DNA from: an uncultured Alphaproteobacteria bacterium
Lineage (GTDB): Bacteria; Pseudomonadota; Alphaproteobacteria; Methylaequorales; Methylaequoraceae
NCBI GenBank assembly: GCA_902537615.1
Contig: CACBBU010000009.1
Coordinates: forward strand, 1 to 55,589
DNA length: 55,589 nucleotides
Reading direction: 5' to 3'
Shown one piece after another: positions 7,420 through 15,353 of this stretch (its first letter is position 1; every line of letters begins with the position of its first letter). The notes under the pieces are model-generated. The model saw nothing but the letters and a program-made list of their open reading frames with translations. It was not told the origin of the DNA and did no database searches. Both the position numbers and the translations under genes were made by a program.

Positions 7420-8769
7420 ATGAAACATGAATGGACACCAGACAGTTGGAAGAAAAAAAAGGCGCTTCATCAACCAAACTACATTGATAAAAAAAAGTTT
7501 GATATAGCTATAAAAAAAATGAAAAAACTTCCTCCATTAGTTTTTGCTGGAGAAGTCAGAAGTTTAAAAAACGAATTAGCAAAGTGTGTTGATGGAAAAG
7601 GTTTTTTGCTCCAAGCTGGTGATTGTGCGGAGAGCTTTGCAGAGTTTCACCCAAACTACATTAGAGATACCTTTAGAGTTATAATGCAAATGGCAGTTGT
7701 GCTTTCATTTGCATCTGGAGTGCCGGTGACAAAAGTTGGAAGACTAGCTGGTCAATTTGCAAAACCTAGATCTTCACCAATTGAAGAGAAAGATGGTGTA
7801 AAATTACCTAGTTATTTGGGTGATATGATAAATGGCATTGAATTTAATGAGAACTCAAGAGTTCCTGACCCTGATCGTATGTTACAGGCTTATAATCAAG
7901 CTGCATCAACTCAAAATCTTTTAAGGGCATTTGCTTACGGAGGATATGCAGACCTATCAACTATTCAAAATTGGAACCTTGATTTTGTTAAGAAATCTAA
8001 ACAAGGTTCAAACTTTAAAATTGTTGCTGACAGGATTTCTGAATGCCTTAGGTTTATAGATGCTTGTGGAATAAATAATGAGAATGTTAGACAACTGAGC
8101 GAGACTAGCTTTTATATCTCTCATGAAGCTTTACTTCTTCCTTATGAAACAGCCTTTACGAGAGTTGACAGTACAACAGGAGATTGGTACGACGTATCAG
8201 CTCATATGGTTTGGATTGGTGATAGAACCAGACAATTAAATGGTGCTCATGTAGAATTTTGTAAGGGGATTAGTAATCCGATTGGAATAAAAGTTGGCCC
8301 CACAACTGATAAAGACGAGCTTTTAAAAGTAATTAAAGCATTAAATCCTGAAAATGAGAAAGGAAAAATTGTTTTGATCGTTAGAATGGGCTCAAAACTA
8401 ATCGATGATTTGCTTCCTCCAATATTAGAAAAAATAAAGAGTGCCAATTTAAATGTAGTTTGGTCTTGTGACCCAATGCATGCCAACATAGAAAAATCCA
8501 AGAGTGGTTTTAAAACAAGAAATTTTAATAATATTTTAAATGAGGTAAAGTCATTTTTTAAATTACACAAAAAAAGTGGTACATATGCAGGTGGTATTCA
8601 TTTAGAGATGACTGGTCAAAACGTCACAGAGTGTATAGGTGGATTACAGAAGATTTCCGATAAGGATTTAAGTAGTAGATATCACACTCATTGCGATCCC
8701 AGGTTAAATGCTTCTCAATCCCTAGAATTAGCCTTTACAATGGCTAATTATCTAAAAAATCTAGGATAA
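7420..8769 (+). CDS. aroG: Class II 3-deoxy-7-phosphoheptulonate (DAHP) synthase
   Basis: 449 residues, the usual length for the class II (plant/actinobacterial/alphaproteobacterial) type. It condenses phosphoenolpyruvate and erythrose 4-phosphate in the first step of the shikimate pathway. Class II hallmarks include 'LQAGDCAESF', 'RLAGQFAKPRSSP', 'HEALLLPYE', 'WIGDRTRQLNGAHVEF', 'NPIGIKVGP', 'WSCDPMHAN' and 'HLEMTGQNVTECIGG'. Metal-binding Cys, His and Glu residues lie in these segments. The nadE frame begins immediately after the stop codon. The promoter directly upstream suggests a leaderless transcript. Confidence 0.95.
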   Translation: MKHEWTPDSWKKKKALHQPNYIDKKKFDIAIKKMKKLPPLVFAGEVRSLKNELAKCVDGKGFLLQAGDCAESFAEFHPNYIRDTFRVIMQMAVVLSFASGVPVTKVGRLAGQFAKPRSSPIEEKDGVKLPSYLGDMINGIEFNENSRVPDPDRMLQAYNQAASTQNLLRAFAYGGYADLSTIQNWNLDFVKKSKQGSNFKIVADRISECLRFIDACGINNENVRQLSETSFYISHEALLLPYETAFTRVDSTTGDWYDVSAHMVWIGDRTRQLNGAHVEFCKGISNPIGIKVGPTTDKDELLKVIKALNPENEKGKIVLIVRMGSKLIDDLLPPILEKIKSANLNVVWSCDPMHANIEKSKSGFKTRNFNNILNEVKSFFKLHKKSGTYAGGIHLEMTGQNVTECIGGLQKISDKDLSSRYHTHCDPRLNASQSLELAFTMANYLKNLG

Positions 8770-10413
8770 TTGGAGGAGAAAAAAATAAATTTATTTTTGT
8801 TACAAAAAAGTTCTGTTTTAGGTGACTTAGACAAAAATTTTAAGATTATAGAGAAATCTTTTAAAAAATGTGTTTCTAATAATTGTGATTTTTTTCTAAC
8901 AACAGAATTGTTTTTAACAGGTTATCCTCCACAAGATCTTATATTAAGAGATGATTTTTTAAACAAGGTTCAACTTTACAAAAAAAAAATAAAAGCGTTA
9001 ACTAAGAATAAAAGTTCAATTCTTTTATTAAATATTCCCGAAAAAACTAACAATAAAATTTTTAACACACTTTTTCTTTTTAAAAATGGCTCAATAATTT
9101 ATAAAAAAAATAAGTCTGTATTACCAAATTATGGAGTTTTTGATGAAAAGAGATATTTTGATTTAGATAAAACAAATGTTCCTGATTTTACTTATAAAAA
9201 TAAAAAAATTAGATTTCTAATATGCGAAGAAATGTGGTCAAAAAATTTGATGATTAATAGTAATAAAAATATTGATTACCTAATCTGTATAAATGCATCA
9301 CCATACGAAATAAATAAATATAATGAACGAAAAAAAATTGTTGCAAGAAACGCAAAATTTTTCAAAAGTAATGTGATTTATTTAAACTATGTTGGTTGTC
9401 AAGATGATCTAATTTTTGATGGTGGAACATTTGTCATGAATAAAAAAGCCGAGATTATTCACCAATGTGAATTTTTCAAAGAGTCAGAGTCAATCGTAAA
9501 TATTGAAAGAATTGAAAACAACAAAATAAAAAAAATTAACTACGATACTCAATCCCAAATTTATTGCGCCTTAATTTGTTCTCTTCAAAGTTATATGAAA
9601 GATAATAATTTTAAAAAATCAATTATTGGATTGTCTGGAGGAATTGATTCTGCTTTATGTTTAATGATCGCAGTTGATGCATTAAAAAGCGAAAATGTAA
9701 AGTGTTTTTATTTACCAACAATCTATAATTCCATACAAAGTGAAAGAGATGCTTATAAACTTGCAAAAAATCTTAATGTAGATATTGATACTATATCAAT
9801 TGAAACGCTAAGAAAAAAAATAAACTCTGAACTTAAACCTTTTTTTTACAATAAACCGCAAGATATTACTGAGGAGAATCTTCAGTCAAGATTAAGAGGG
9901 TTATTACTTATGTCTATATCAAATAAATTCAATTCACTTTTAATTACCACTGGAAATAAGTCCGAGCTAGCAATAGGTTATTCAACTCTTTATGGTGATA
10001 TGTGTGGGGGATTTTCCTTAATCAAAGATCTTTATAAAACTCAAGTTTTTGAGCTTTCAAAATGGAGAAATAAAATTATACCAGACTTTTGTAATTTTAA
10101 AAAAAAAGGGTTAATACCTGAAAGTATTATTTTGAAAGAGCCATCTGCTGAACTAAAAATGAATCAAAAAGATGAGGATTCTTTGCCAAAGTATTCTGTT
10201 TTAGATAAAATTTTAGAATTAATTGTTGATAAAAATTATGATTTACAATCTATAAAAAAATATGGTTTTAATCAAAGATTAATAAGAAGAATTTGGAATA
10301 TGTTAAAAAATGCTGAATTTAAAAGGTACCAAAGTGCTATAGGACCAAAAATTTCTTCTATGTCTTTTGATAAAGACAGAAGATTTCCAATAACAAATAA
10401 ATTTAATATTTAA
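8770..10413 (+). CDS. nadE: Glutamine-dependent NAD+ synthetase
   Basis: 547 residues: an N-terminal glutaminase of the nitrilase superfamily with its Glu-Lys-Cys triad (E46, K115, C152), and a C-terminal synthetase with the P-loop 'SGGIDSA' at 289-295. It adenylates and amidates nicotinic acid adenine dinucleotide to NAD+, using ammonia from glutamine. The start is uncertain. The frame opens with a TTG right after the preceding stop, yet a strong GGAGGA lies inside the first codons (8772-8777), seven bases before an in-frame ATA (8785) that aligns with where homologues usually start. No ATG is available near the N-terminus. Confidence 0.92.
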   Translation: MEEKKINLFLLQKSSVLGDLDKNFKIIEKSFKKCVSNNCDFFLTTELFLTGYPPQDLILRDDFLNKVQLYKKKIKALTKNKSSILLLNIPEKTNNKIFNTLFLFKNGSIIYKKNKSVLPNYGVFDEKRYFDLDKTNVPDFTYKNKKIRFLICEEMWSKNLMINSNKNIDYLICINASPYEINKYNERKKIVARNAKFFKSNVIYLNYVGCQDDLIFDGGTFVMNKKAEIIHQCEFFKESESIVNIERIENNKIKKINYDTQSQIYCALICSLQSYMKDNNFKKSIIGLSGGIDSALCLMIAVDALKSENVKCFYLPTIYNSIQSERDAYKLAKNLNVDIDTISIETLRKKINSELKPFFYNKPQDITEENLQSRLRGLLLMSISNKFNSLLITTGNKSELAIGYSTLYGDMCGGFSLIKDLYKTQVFELSKWRNKIIPDFCNFKKKGLIPESIILKEPSAELKMNQKDEDSLPKYSVLDKILELIVDKNYDLQSIKKYGFNQRLIRRIWNMLKNAEFKRYQSAIGPKISSMSFDKDRRFPITNKFNI

Positions 10414-10414
10414 A

Positions 10415-11734
10415 ATGTTAAGATTTGCTCCAAGTCCAACAGGTTACTTGCATATTGGTAATGCCAGGGTTGCTGTTTTAAACTATTTTTTTTCACTTAA
10501 CACAAATAAAGATTTTTTTTTGAGGATTGATGACACTGATAAACAAAGATCATCAGAAAATTATGTTGAAGCTATAATTGAAGATTTATCATGGTTAGGA
10601 ATTAAATTTTCTAGAATAGTTAGACAATCTGAAAGAGAAAAATCATATAGAGAAACTTTTGAGTTTTTAAAAAAAAAAGAACTTATATATCCTTGCTTTG
10701 AATCTCCTGAGGAACTTTCACTTAAGAGAAAAATTCTTTTAAAACAAGGAAAACCTCCAATATATGACAGAGAGTCTCTGAAGCTTACTAAAGATCAGAT
10801 AAGTTCATTAGTTTCATCAGGAAAACTTCCTCACTGGAGGCTTAAATTAGACAATGATCCAATTTCTTGGAAAGATGAGATTTTTGGTATTGTTAAGTTT
10901 GATAATCTGTCAATATCTGATCCAGTGCTTTTCAGGTCAGATGAGTTACCCCTTTTTACAATAACATCAGTCGTTGATGATATTGAATTTAATGTTACCA
11001 ATATTTTAAGAGGCGAAGATCATTTAACAAATACAGCTGCTCAGATAAAATTATTTAAATATTTAGGTGCAAAAGCACCTTCTTTTGGACATTTTCCATT
11101 AATGAGATCTAAAACGGGTTCTGGGTTATCAAAAAGATTCAATTCATTCTCCTTGCGAGACCTAAGACAAAAAAAGATTTTTCCAATTATTATTATAAAT
11201 TACTTAAATAAAATTGGTTCAAATGTGCCAATTGATGAAATATCAAGTTTTGAAAAGCTCGAAAAAACTTTTAATATTAACTCATTTTCTAAAAATTCAG
11301 TTCTTTTTGATGATAGTGATTTAGAAAGATTAAATTCTAGATATTTAAAAACACTTACTTATGATAAGTTGACAGAGAGCTTTGATGTTAAATACAATGA
11401 AAAGTTTTGGAATGTAATAAAAACTAATGTTGATCATCTTATCGAAATTGACGAATGGTATGAAATTTTAAATTCTAATCACAATCAAAAAATAAAAATT
11501 GATATTGATCTTTTAAAACTGATTAAAAAATATTTACCAGATGAAATTAATGATAATGCTTGGTCAAAATGGACGGAAAAAATAATTTCACAAACTAATG
11601 TAAAGCCCAAAACTTTGTATATGGATCTAAGGTTTATTTTAACTGGAAGAAAGTTTGGACCAAGTATGAATAATTTACTAACTTTATTTAAAAGAGAAGA
11701 AATTTTGAGAAGGATCGAACTAAATTGTGAGTAA
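10415..11734 (+). CDS. gltX: Glutamyl-tRNA synthetase
   Basis: 439 residues, class I synthetase. HIGN at 13-16 within 'FAPSPTGYLHIGNARVA', the 'RIDDTD' segment at 37-42, 'RGEDHLTNTAAQ' at 199-210 and the second signature GLSKR at 237-241. The lack of cysteines in the 98-125 region indicates a zinc-free form. Alphaproteobacteria often carry two gltX genes, one of which charges tRNA-Gln for the amidotransferase route; which one this is cannot be told here. It starts one base after nadE and overlaps the cimA start by 8 bases. Confidence 0.94.
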   Translation: MLRFAPSPTGYLHIGNARVAVLNYFFSLNTNKDFFLRIDDTDKQRSSENYVEAIIEDLSWLGIKFSRIVRQSEREKSYRETFEFLKKKELIYPCFESPEELSLKRKILLKQGKPPIYDRESLKLTKDQISSLVSSGKLPHWRLKLDNDPISWKDEIFGIVKFDNLSISDPVLFRSDELPLFTITSVVDDIEFNVTNILRGEDHLTNTAAQIKLFKYLGAKAPSFGHFPLMRSKTGSGLSKRFNSFSLRDLRQKKIFPIIIINYLNKIGSNVPIDEISSFEKLEKTFNINSFSKNSVLFDDSDLERLNSRYLKTLTYDKLTESFDVKYNEKFWNVIKTNVDHLIEIDEWYEILNSNHNQKIKIDIDLLKLIKKYLPDEINDNAWSKWTEKIISQTNVKPKTLYMDLRFILTGRKFGPSMNNLLTLFKREEILRRIELNCE

Positions 11735-13301
11735 ACCTATTATAAAACTTTACGATAGTACTCTGAGAGACGGCGCACAAACTAAGGGTGTAAACTTTAG
11801 TTTGGATGATAAATTTAAGATTTATAAAATACTTTCTGACATAGGTATTGATTATATTGAAGGAGGTTGGCCAGGCGCTAACCCAACTGACGATAATTTC
11901 TTTAAGAAAATATCACGTCAATCAAAGTCAAAATTAGTAGCTTTCGGGATGATGAGAAAGTCAGGTAAAAGTGCTAGTAATGATCCAGGCCTTAATGCAG
12001 TTTTGAATTCAGGTGTTTCTTCGGTTTGTCTTGTTGGAAAGACATGGGATTTTCATGTAAAAAATGCACTTAAAGTCTCATATACTGAAAACTTAGATAT
12101 GATAAGTGACTCTATTTCTTACGCATCAAAGAGACTTGACGAGGTAATGTTTGATGCAGAGCATTTTTTTGATGGTTTTAAACATAATAAAAAATATTCT
12201 ATGAACACACTTAAAAGAGCACTTGAATCAGGAGCTAGATGGATTGTTCTGTGTGATACAAATGGAGGTACGCTGCCCTATGAGCTTCCAGAGATAATTA
12301 ATGAGGTAAAAAAGATTATTCCAAAAGATAAATTGGGTGTCCATTTTCATAATGATACTGATAATGCAACAAATAATTCTTTGGAAGCAGCACGGCTTGG
12401 AGTAAAACAAATTCAAGGAACATTTAATGGTCTTGGTGAAAGGTGTGGTAACTCAAACCTCGTCAACGTTGCATGTAATTTGGTCTTGAAGATGCACTTT
12501 AAATGTAATATTGAAAAGAATATAAAGAAAATTACCTCTGTAAGTAGAATGATTGATGAGACTTTAAATAGACAGTCATCAAGAAATTTGCCTTTTGTTG
12601 GAAGTGCTGCATTTGCGCACAAAGGAGGTTTACATATTTCTGCTGTAGAAAAGGATCCAAGGTCTTATGAACATATAGATCCTGAAAGTGTAGGTAATGA
12701 AAGAGTTTTGGTTGTTTCCAATCAGTCTGGTAAGACAAATGTAATAAATAAACTAAAAAAATATAAAATTAAAATAAAGGGTAAGGAACAACTAATTTTA
12801 GAATTTTTAGAGCTCATAAAAAAACAAGAGTTTTTGGGTTACGCTTATGATGGCGCTGAAGCAAGTTTTGAATTATTAGCAAGAAGAAAATTTTCAAAAT
12901 TCAAAGAATTTTATAGTCTTGAAAGCTTTAAAGTTTCAGATGAAAAAAGAAAGAATTCTAAAGGAGAGCTTTTTCCATTTTCTGAAGCTAGGGTAAAAAT
13001 TTTTGTCGGAAAAAAAGAGTTTTATAGTGCCGTTGAGGGAAATGGGCCAATACATGCTCTTGATAAGGCTTTAAGGCATGCATTAATAAAATACTATCCA
13101 AGTTTAAAGAAATTAAATTTGATTGATTACAAAGTAAGAATTTTAACCCCACAGGATGGAACAAAAGCCCTTGTAAGAGTAAGAATTGAATCTTCTAATC
13201 AAAAATTCAAATGGTCAACTATAGGTGTTTCTTATAATGTTATAGATGCTTCCTATATCGCTCTTCATGATAGTATAACATACCATTTATTAATGACTTA
13301 A
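11727..13301 (+). CDS. cimA: (R)-citramalate synthase
   Basis: 524 residues starting at GTG 11727 inside the end of gltX. It is a DRE-TIM metallolyase of the isopropylmalate synthase superfamily: 'LYDSTLRDGAQ' at the N-terminus, 'GVHFHNDTDNATNNSLEA' for the metal histidines, 'GLGERCGN', and a C-terminal regulatory LeuA-dimer-like domain. The length and the 'FNGLGERCGNSNL' segment match the CimA subgroup that condenses acetyl-CoA with pyruvate to citramalate. That gives a threonine-independent route to 2-oxobutyrate and isoleucine. The regulatory domain suggests feedback inhibition, by family analogy. Confidence 0.93.
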   Translation: MSKPIIKLYDSTLRDGAQTKGVNFSLDDKFKIYKILSDIGIDYIEGGWPGANPTDDNFFKKISRQSKSKLVAFGMMRKSGKSASNDPGLNAVLNSGVSSVCLVGKTWDFHVKNALKVSYTENLDMISDSISYASKRLDEVMFDAEHFFDGFKHNKKYSMNTLKRALESGARWIVLCDTNGGTLPYELPEIINEVKKIIPKDKLGVHFHNDTDNATNNSLEAARLGVKQIQGTFNGLGERCGNSNLVNVACNLVLKMHFKCNIEKNIKKITSVSRMIDETLNRQSSRNLPFVGSAAFAHKGGLHISAVEKDPRSYEHIDPESVGNERVLVVSNQSGKTNVINKLKKYKIKIKGKEQLILEFLELIKKQEFLGYAYDGAEASFELLARRKFSKFKEFYSLESFKVSDEKRKNSKGELFPFSEARVKIFVGKKEFYSAVEGNGPIHALDKALRHALIKYYPSLKKLNLIDYKVRILTPQDGTKALVRVRIESSNQKFKWSTIGVSYNVIDASYIALHDSITYHLLMT

Positions 13302-13306
13302 ATAAA

Positions 13307-14023
13307 ATGCATTTCAATAAAAACTTTTTACCTGAAATTGTTTTAGTAAATACTCAGTTACCGGAAAATCTTGGTGCAACAGCTAGATGTATGCTTAACT
13401 TTCAATTTGATAAATTGAGAGTTATTAGTCCTAAATTTTCTTTAGATAATGAGAAAATTATACCTGTATGTGCTGGCGCGGATAAAGTTATTAAAAAGAT
13501 AAAAATTTTTGAAAAATTTTCTGATTCAATCAAGGATTTCAATTACGTAATTGGAACATCTAATAGAGTAAGATCACAAAAAAAAAAAGAAATTAGTTTT
13601 AGTAAACTTAAAAACATAATTTTAAAAAATTATAAAGTGGCAATTGTTTTTGGTCCTGAAAAATCAGGTTTAGATAATGAAGATTTATCATTGTGTGATT
13701 ATTCTTTAAAAATTGATTCTAATAAAAAATTCTCCTCACTAAATCTGTCTCACGCTGTAGCAATAGTTTGTCAAAATTTATTTACATTATTATTAAAAAA
13801 AAATGATGACAAAAAAGGAAAACTAATAGAAAACATAGCAAAAAAAAATGAACTTCTATCTTTTTATAAAATCTTAGAGGAAAGCCTAGACAACTCAAAT
13901 TTTTTTAATGTTGAAGAAAGAAAAAAAATTACATTTCAAAAAATAAAAAATATTTTTTGTAAATATAAATTGAGCTCAGAGGAGGTTAGGACATTAATTT
14001 CAATATTCAAAAAATTTAGTTAA
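13307..14023 (+). CDS. trmJ: tRNA (cytidine/uridine-2'-O-)-methyltransferase TrmJ family
   Basis: 238 residues of the SpoU/SPOUT class. Motif 1 is 'NTQLPENLGATARCMLNF' near residues 15-32. Motif 2 'IVFGPEKSGLDNEDL' near 112-126 and motif 3 'SSLNLSHAVAIVCQNL' near 146-161 form the knotted SAM site. The C-terminal helical extension is as in TrmJ. It probably methylates the ribose at position 32 of tRNAs. It lies six bases after cimA and before the rpsD promoter. Confidence 0.88.
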   Translation: MHFNKNFLPEIVLVNTQLPENLGATARCMLNFQFDKLRVISPKFSLDNEKIIPVCAGADKVIKKIKIFEKFSDSIKDFNYVIGTSNRVRSQKKKEISFSKLKNIILKNYKVAIVFGPEKSGLDNEDLSLCDYSLKIDSNKKFSSLNLSHAVAIVCQNLFTLLLKKNDDKKGKLIENIAKKNELLSFYKILEESLDNSNFFNVEERKKITFQKIKNIFCKYKLSSEEVRTLISIFKKFS

Positions 14024-14041
14024 TTTTAATGTCAAATAGAA

Positions 14042-14069
14042 TTGACATAACTTTTAATGAAAGTATATT
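14042..14069 (+). promoter_or_regulatory. Strong sigma-70 promoter of rpsD
   Basis: A perfect TTGACA (14042-14047), 16-base spacer, TATATT (14064-14069). Transcription should start at about 14075-14079. The family-consistent start codon is ATG 14079, and there is no Shine-Dalgarno sequence, so the rpsD mRNA is predicted to be leaderless. This is the best promoter match I found in the window. Confidence 0.75.
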
Positions 14070-14078
14070 CACATGACA

Positions 14079-14696
14079 ATGACAAGGATTTTAAAATCTA
14101 AATACAAAATTGACAGACGTCTTCGTTGCAACTTATGGGGAAGGCCCAAGAGTCCATTTAACAGAAGAGATTATCCTCCTGGATTGAATGGACAAAATAA
14201 AAGAAAAAAGCCCTCTGATTATGGCACCCAATTAATGGCAAAGCAAAAATTAAAATGCCATTATGGTTATATTACAGAGAAGCAATTTAGAAATATTTTT
14301 CAAAAAGCATCGCAAATCAAAGGTAATACAAGTGAAAACCTCATTGAACTTCTTGAAAGACGTTTAGACGCTGCTGTCTACAGAATGAAATTTGTTACAA
14401 CCATATTTGCTGCCAGACAATTCGTAAGTCATGGTCATGTAAAAGTCAATGGGAAAAAAGTTACAATACCTTCATATAACCTTCAGGACGGTGATGTTAT
14501 AGAGGTAAAAGAAAAAAGCAGAGACATGCCTATTGTATTAGAAGCAATAAGTTCAACGGAAAGAGATACTCCTGAATATTTATCTGTTGATTATGATAAA
14601 ATGAAAGGAACTTTTGTCAAAGGACCAAAACCTGATGAGGTTCCATATCCGGTTGTAATGGAACCTAATCTAGTAATAGAATATTATTCAAGGTAG
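14079..14696 (+). CDS. rpsD: 30S ribosomal protein S4
   Basis: 205 residues from ATG 14079; a second ATG at 14073 would add two residues. I chose 14079 because alphaproteobacterial S4 starts with a short 'M-T/S-x-R-x' before 'SKYKIDRR', and because the promoter would place the mRNA start after 14073. Visible are the '[12 protein letters not shown]' segment and an S4 RNA-binding domain ('[15 protein letters not shown] ... [13 protein letters not shown]') near residues 90-130. The N-terminal zinc cysteines of some S4 proteins are absent, as is normal here. S4 initiates 30S assembly. Confidence 0.96.
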   Translation: MTRILKSKYKIDRRLRCNLWGRPKSPFNRRDYPPGLNGQNKRKKPSDYGTQLMAKQKLKCHYGYITEKQFRNIFQKASQIKGNTSENLIELLERRLDAAVYRMKFVTTIFAARQFVSHGHVKVNGKKVTIPSYNLQDGDVIEVKEKSRDMPIVLEAISSTERDTPEYLSVDYDKMKGTFVKGPKPDEVPYPVVMEPNLVIEYYSR

Positions 14697-14713
14697 CGAG
14701 CTACACAGCTTGC
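14696..14713. terminator. Bidirectional terminator-like hairpin between rpsD and peroxiredoxin genes
   Basis: GCGAGCT (14696-14702), loop ACAC, AGCTTGC (14707-14713): seven pairs including one G-U, followed on the plus strand by TTATTATTCTCTTT and on the minus strand by an AT-rich tail. The stem overlaps both convergent stop codons, so it may end both transcripts. The U-tract is imperfect, hence moderate confidence. Confidence 0.45.
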
Positions 14714-15240
14714 TTATTATTCTCTTTCAAATATTCCAATATAATTTGTGGTGATGACATTTCGTAAGGGTCATCTTCACAGTTATCTTCAAACCCTGGC
14801 TCAACAAATGATTCAATAATTTCACAATTATTAATCAACGCTGCATAACGCCAAGACCTATAACCAAAACCAAGATTATTTTTTTCTACAAGCATCCCCA
14901 TTTTTCTGGTGAATTCTGCATTCCCGTCAGGTATAACTTTAACCTTATTAATTTTGTGATGTTTTGCCCAAGCATTCATAACAAATGAGTCATTAACAGA
15001 AATACAATAAATTTCGTCTATACCGATTTCTTTAAAATCATCGTATAATTTATCAAAATCTGGTAATTGATAAGTTGAGCATGTTGGCGTAAATGCACCA
15101 GGTAGAGAAAAAAGAATAACTTTTTTATTTTTAAAGAAATCTTCTGTGTTTTTGGTAACCCATTTAAAAGGGTTGTCTCCACCAATGGAGTCATCTCTAA
15201 TTCTAATATTAAAATTAACATTAGGTAAACTTTTTATCAT
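14701..15240 (-). CDS. Peroxiredoxin (Prx5-type, AhpC/TSA superfamily)
   Basis: 179 residues. The peroxidatic cysteine is C54 in 'PGAFTPTCSTYQLP', the Prx5 signature in which the helix starts with P-T-x-x-C. Further cysteines at about 79, 149 and 163 may act in resolution. It reduces hydrogen peroxide and alkyl hydroperoxides in the cytoplasm, usually with glutathione/glutaredoxin or thioredoxin as donor; gor and grxD lie close by. A good AAAGGA ribosome-binding site precedes the ATG. Two Irr/ICE-like palindromes lie 18-58 bases upstream, suggesting iron-responsive control. It is convergent with rpsD, only a few bases away. Confidence 0.9.
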   Translation of the reverse strand: MIKSLPNVNFNIRIRDDSIGGDNPFKWVTKNTEDFFKNKKVILFSLPGAFTPTCSTYQLPDFDKLYDDFKEIGIDEIYCISVNDSFVMNAWAKHHKINKVKVIPDGNAEFTRKMGMLVEKNNLGFGYRSWRYAALINNCEIIESFVEPGFEDNCEDDPYEMSSPQIILEYLKENNKQAV

Positions 15241-15257
15241 AATTATATCCTTTCAAA

Positions 15258-15274
15258 TTTAGAATAATTCTAAT
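15258..15274. promoter_or_regulatory. Irr/ICE-like operator, proximal copy
   Basis: TTTAGAA-TAA-TTCTAAT, a 17-base near-perfect palindrome in the peroxiredoxin 5' region. It matches the alphaproteobacterial iron control element (consensus form TTTAGAA-N3-TTCTAAA) bound by the Fur-family heme-sensing regulator Irr. It lies 18 bases upstream of the peroxiredoxin ATG. Confidence 0.6.
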
Positions 15275-15281
15275 CGTAATT

Positions 15282-15298
15282 ATTAGAATATTTCTAAA
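15282..15298. promoter_or_regulatory. Irr/ICE-like operator, distal copy
   Basis: ATTAGAA-TAT-TTCTAAA, the second copy of the palindrome, with its centre 24 bases from the first. Two copies in tandem inside a 113-base divergent spacer argue against chance even in AT-rich DNA. It could also act on the divergent glycosyltransferase gene. Confidence 0.6.
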
Positions 15299-15337
15299 TA
15301 AAAAAATAATATTTGTCTATATTTTTTTTTATTTTTT

Positions 15338-15343
15338 TATAAT
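15338..15343 (+). promoter_or_regulatory. -10 box of the glycosyltransferase gene
   Basis: A consensus TATAAT only ten bases before the ATG at 15354, with no Shine-Dalgarno between them. The -35 region is weak (TTGTCT at 15313, spacer 19). It predicts a message with a leader of about zero to four bases. Confidence 0.4.
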
Positions 15344-15353
15344 AGTAATAGTA

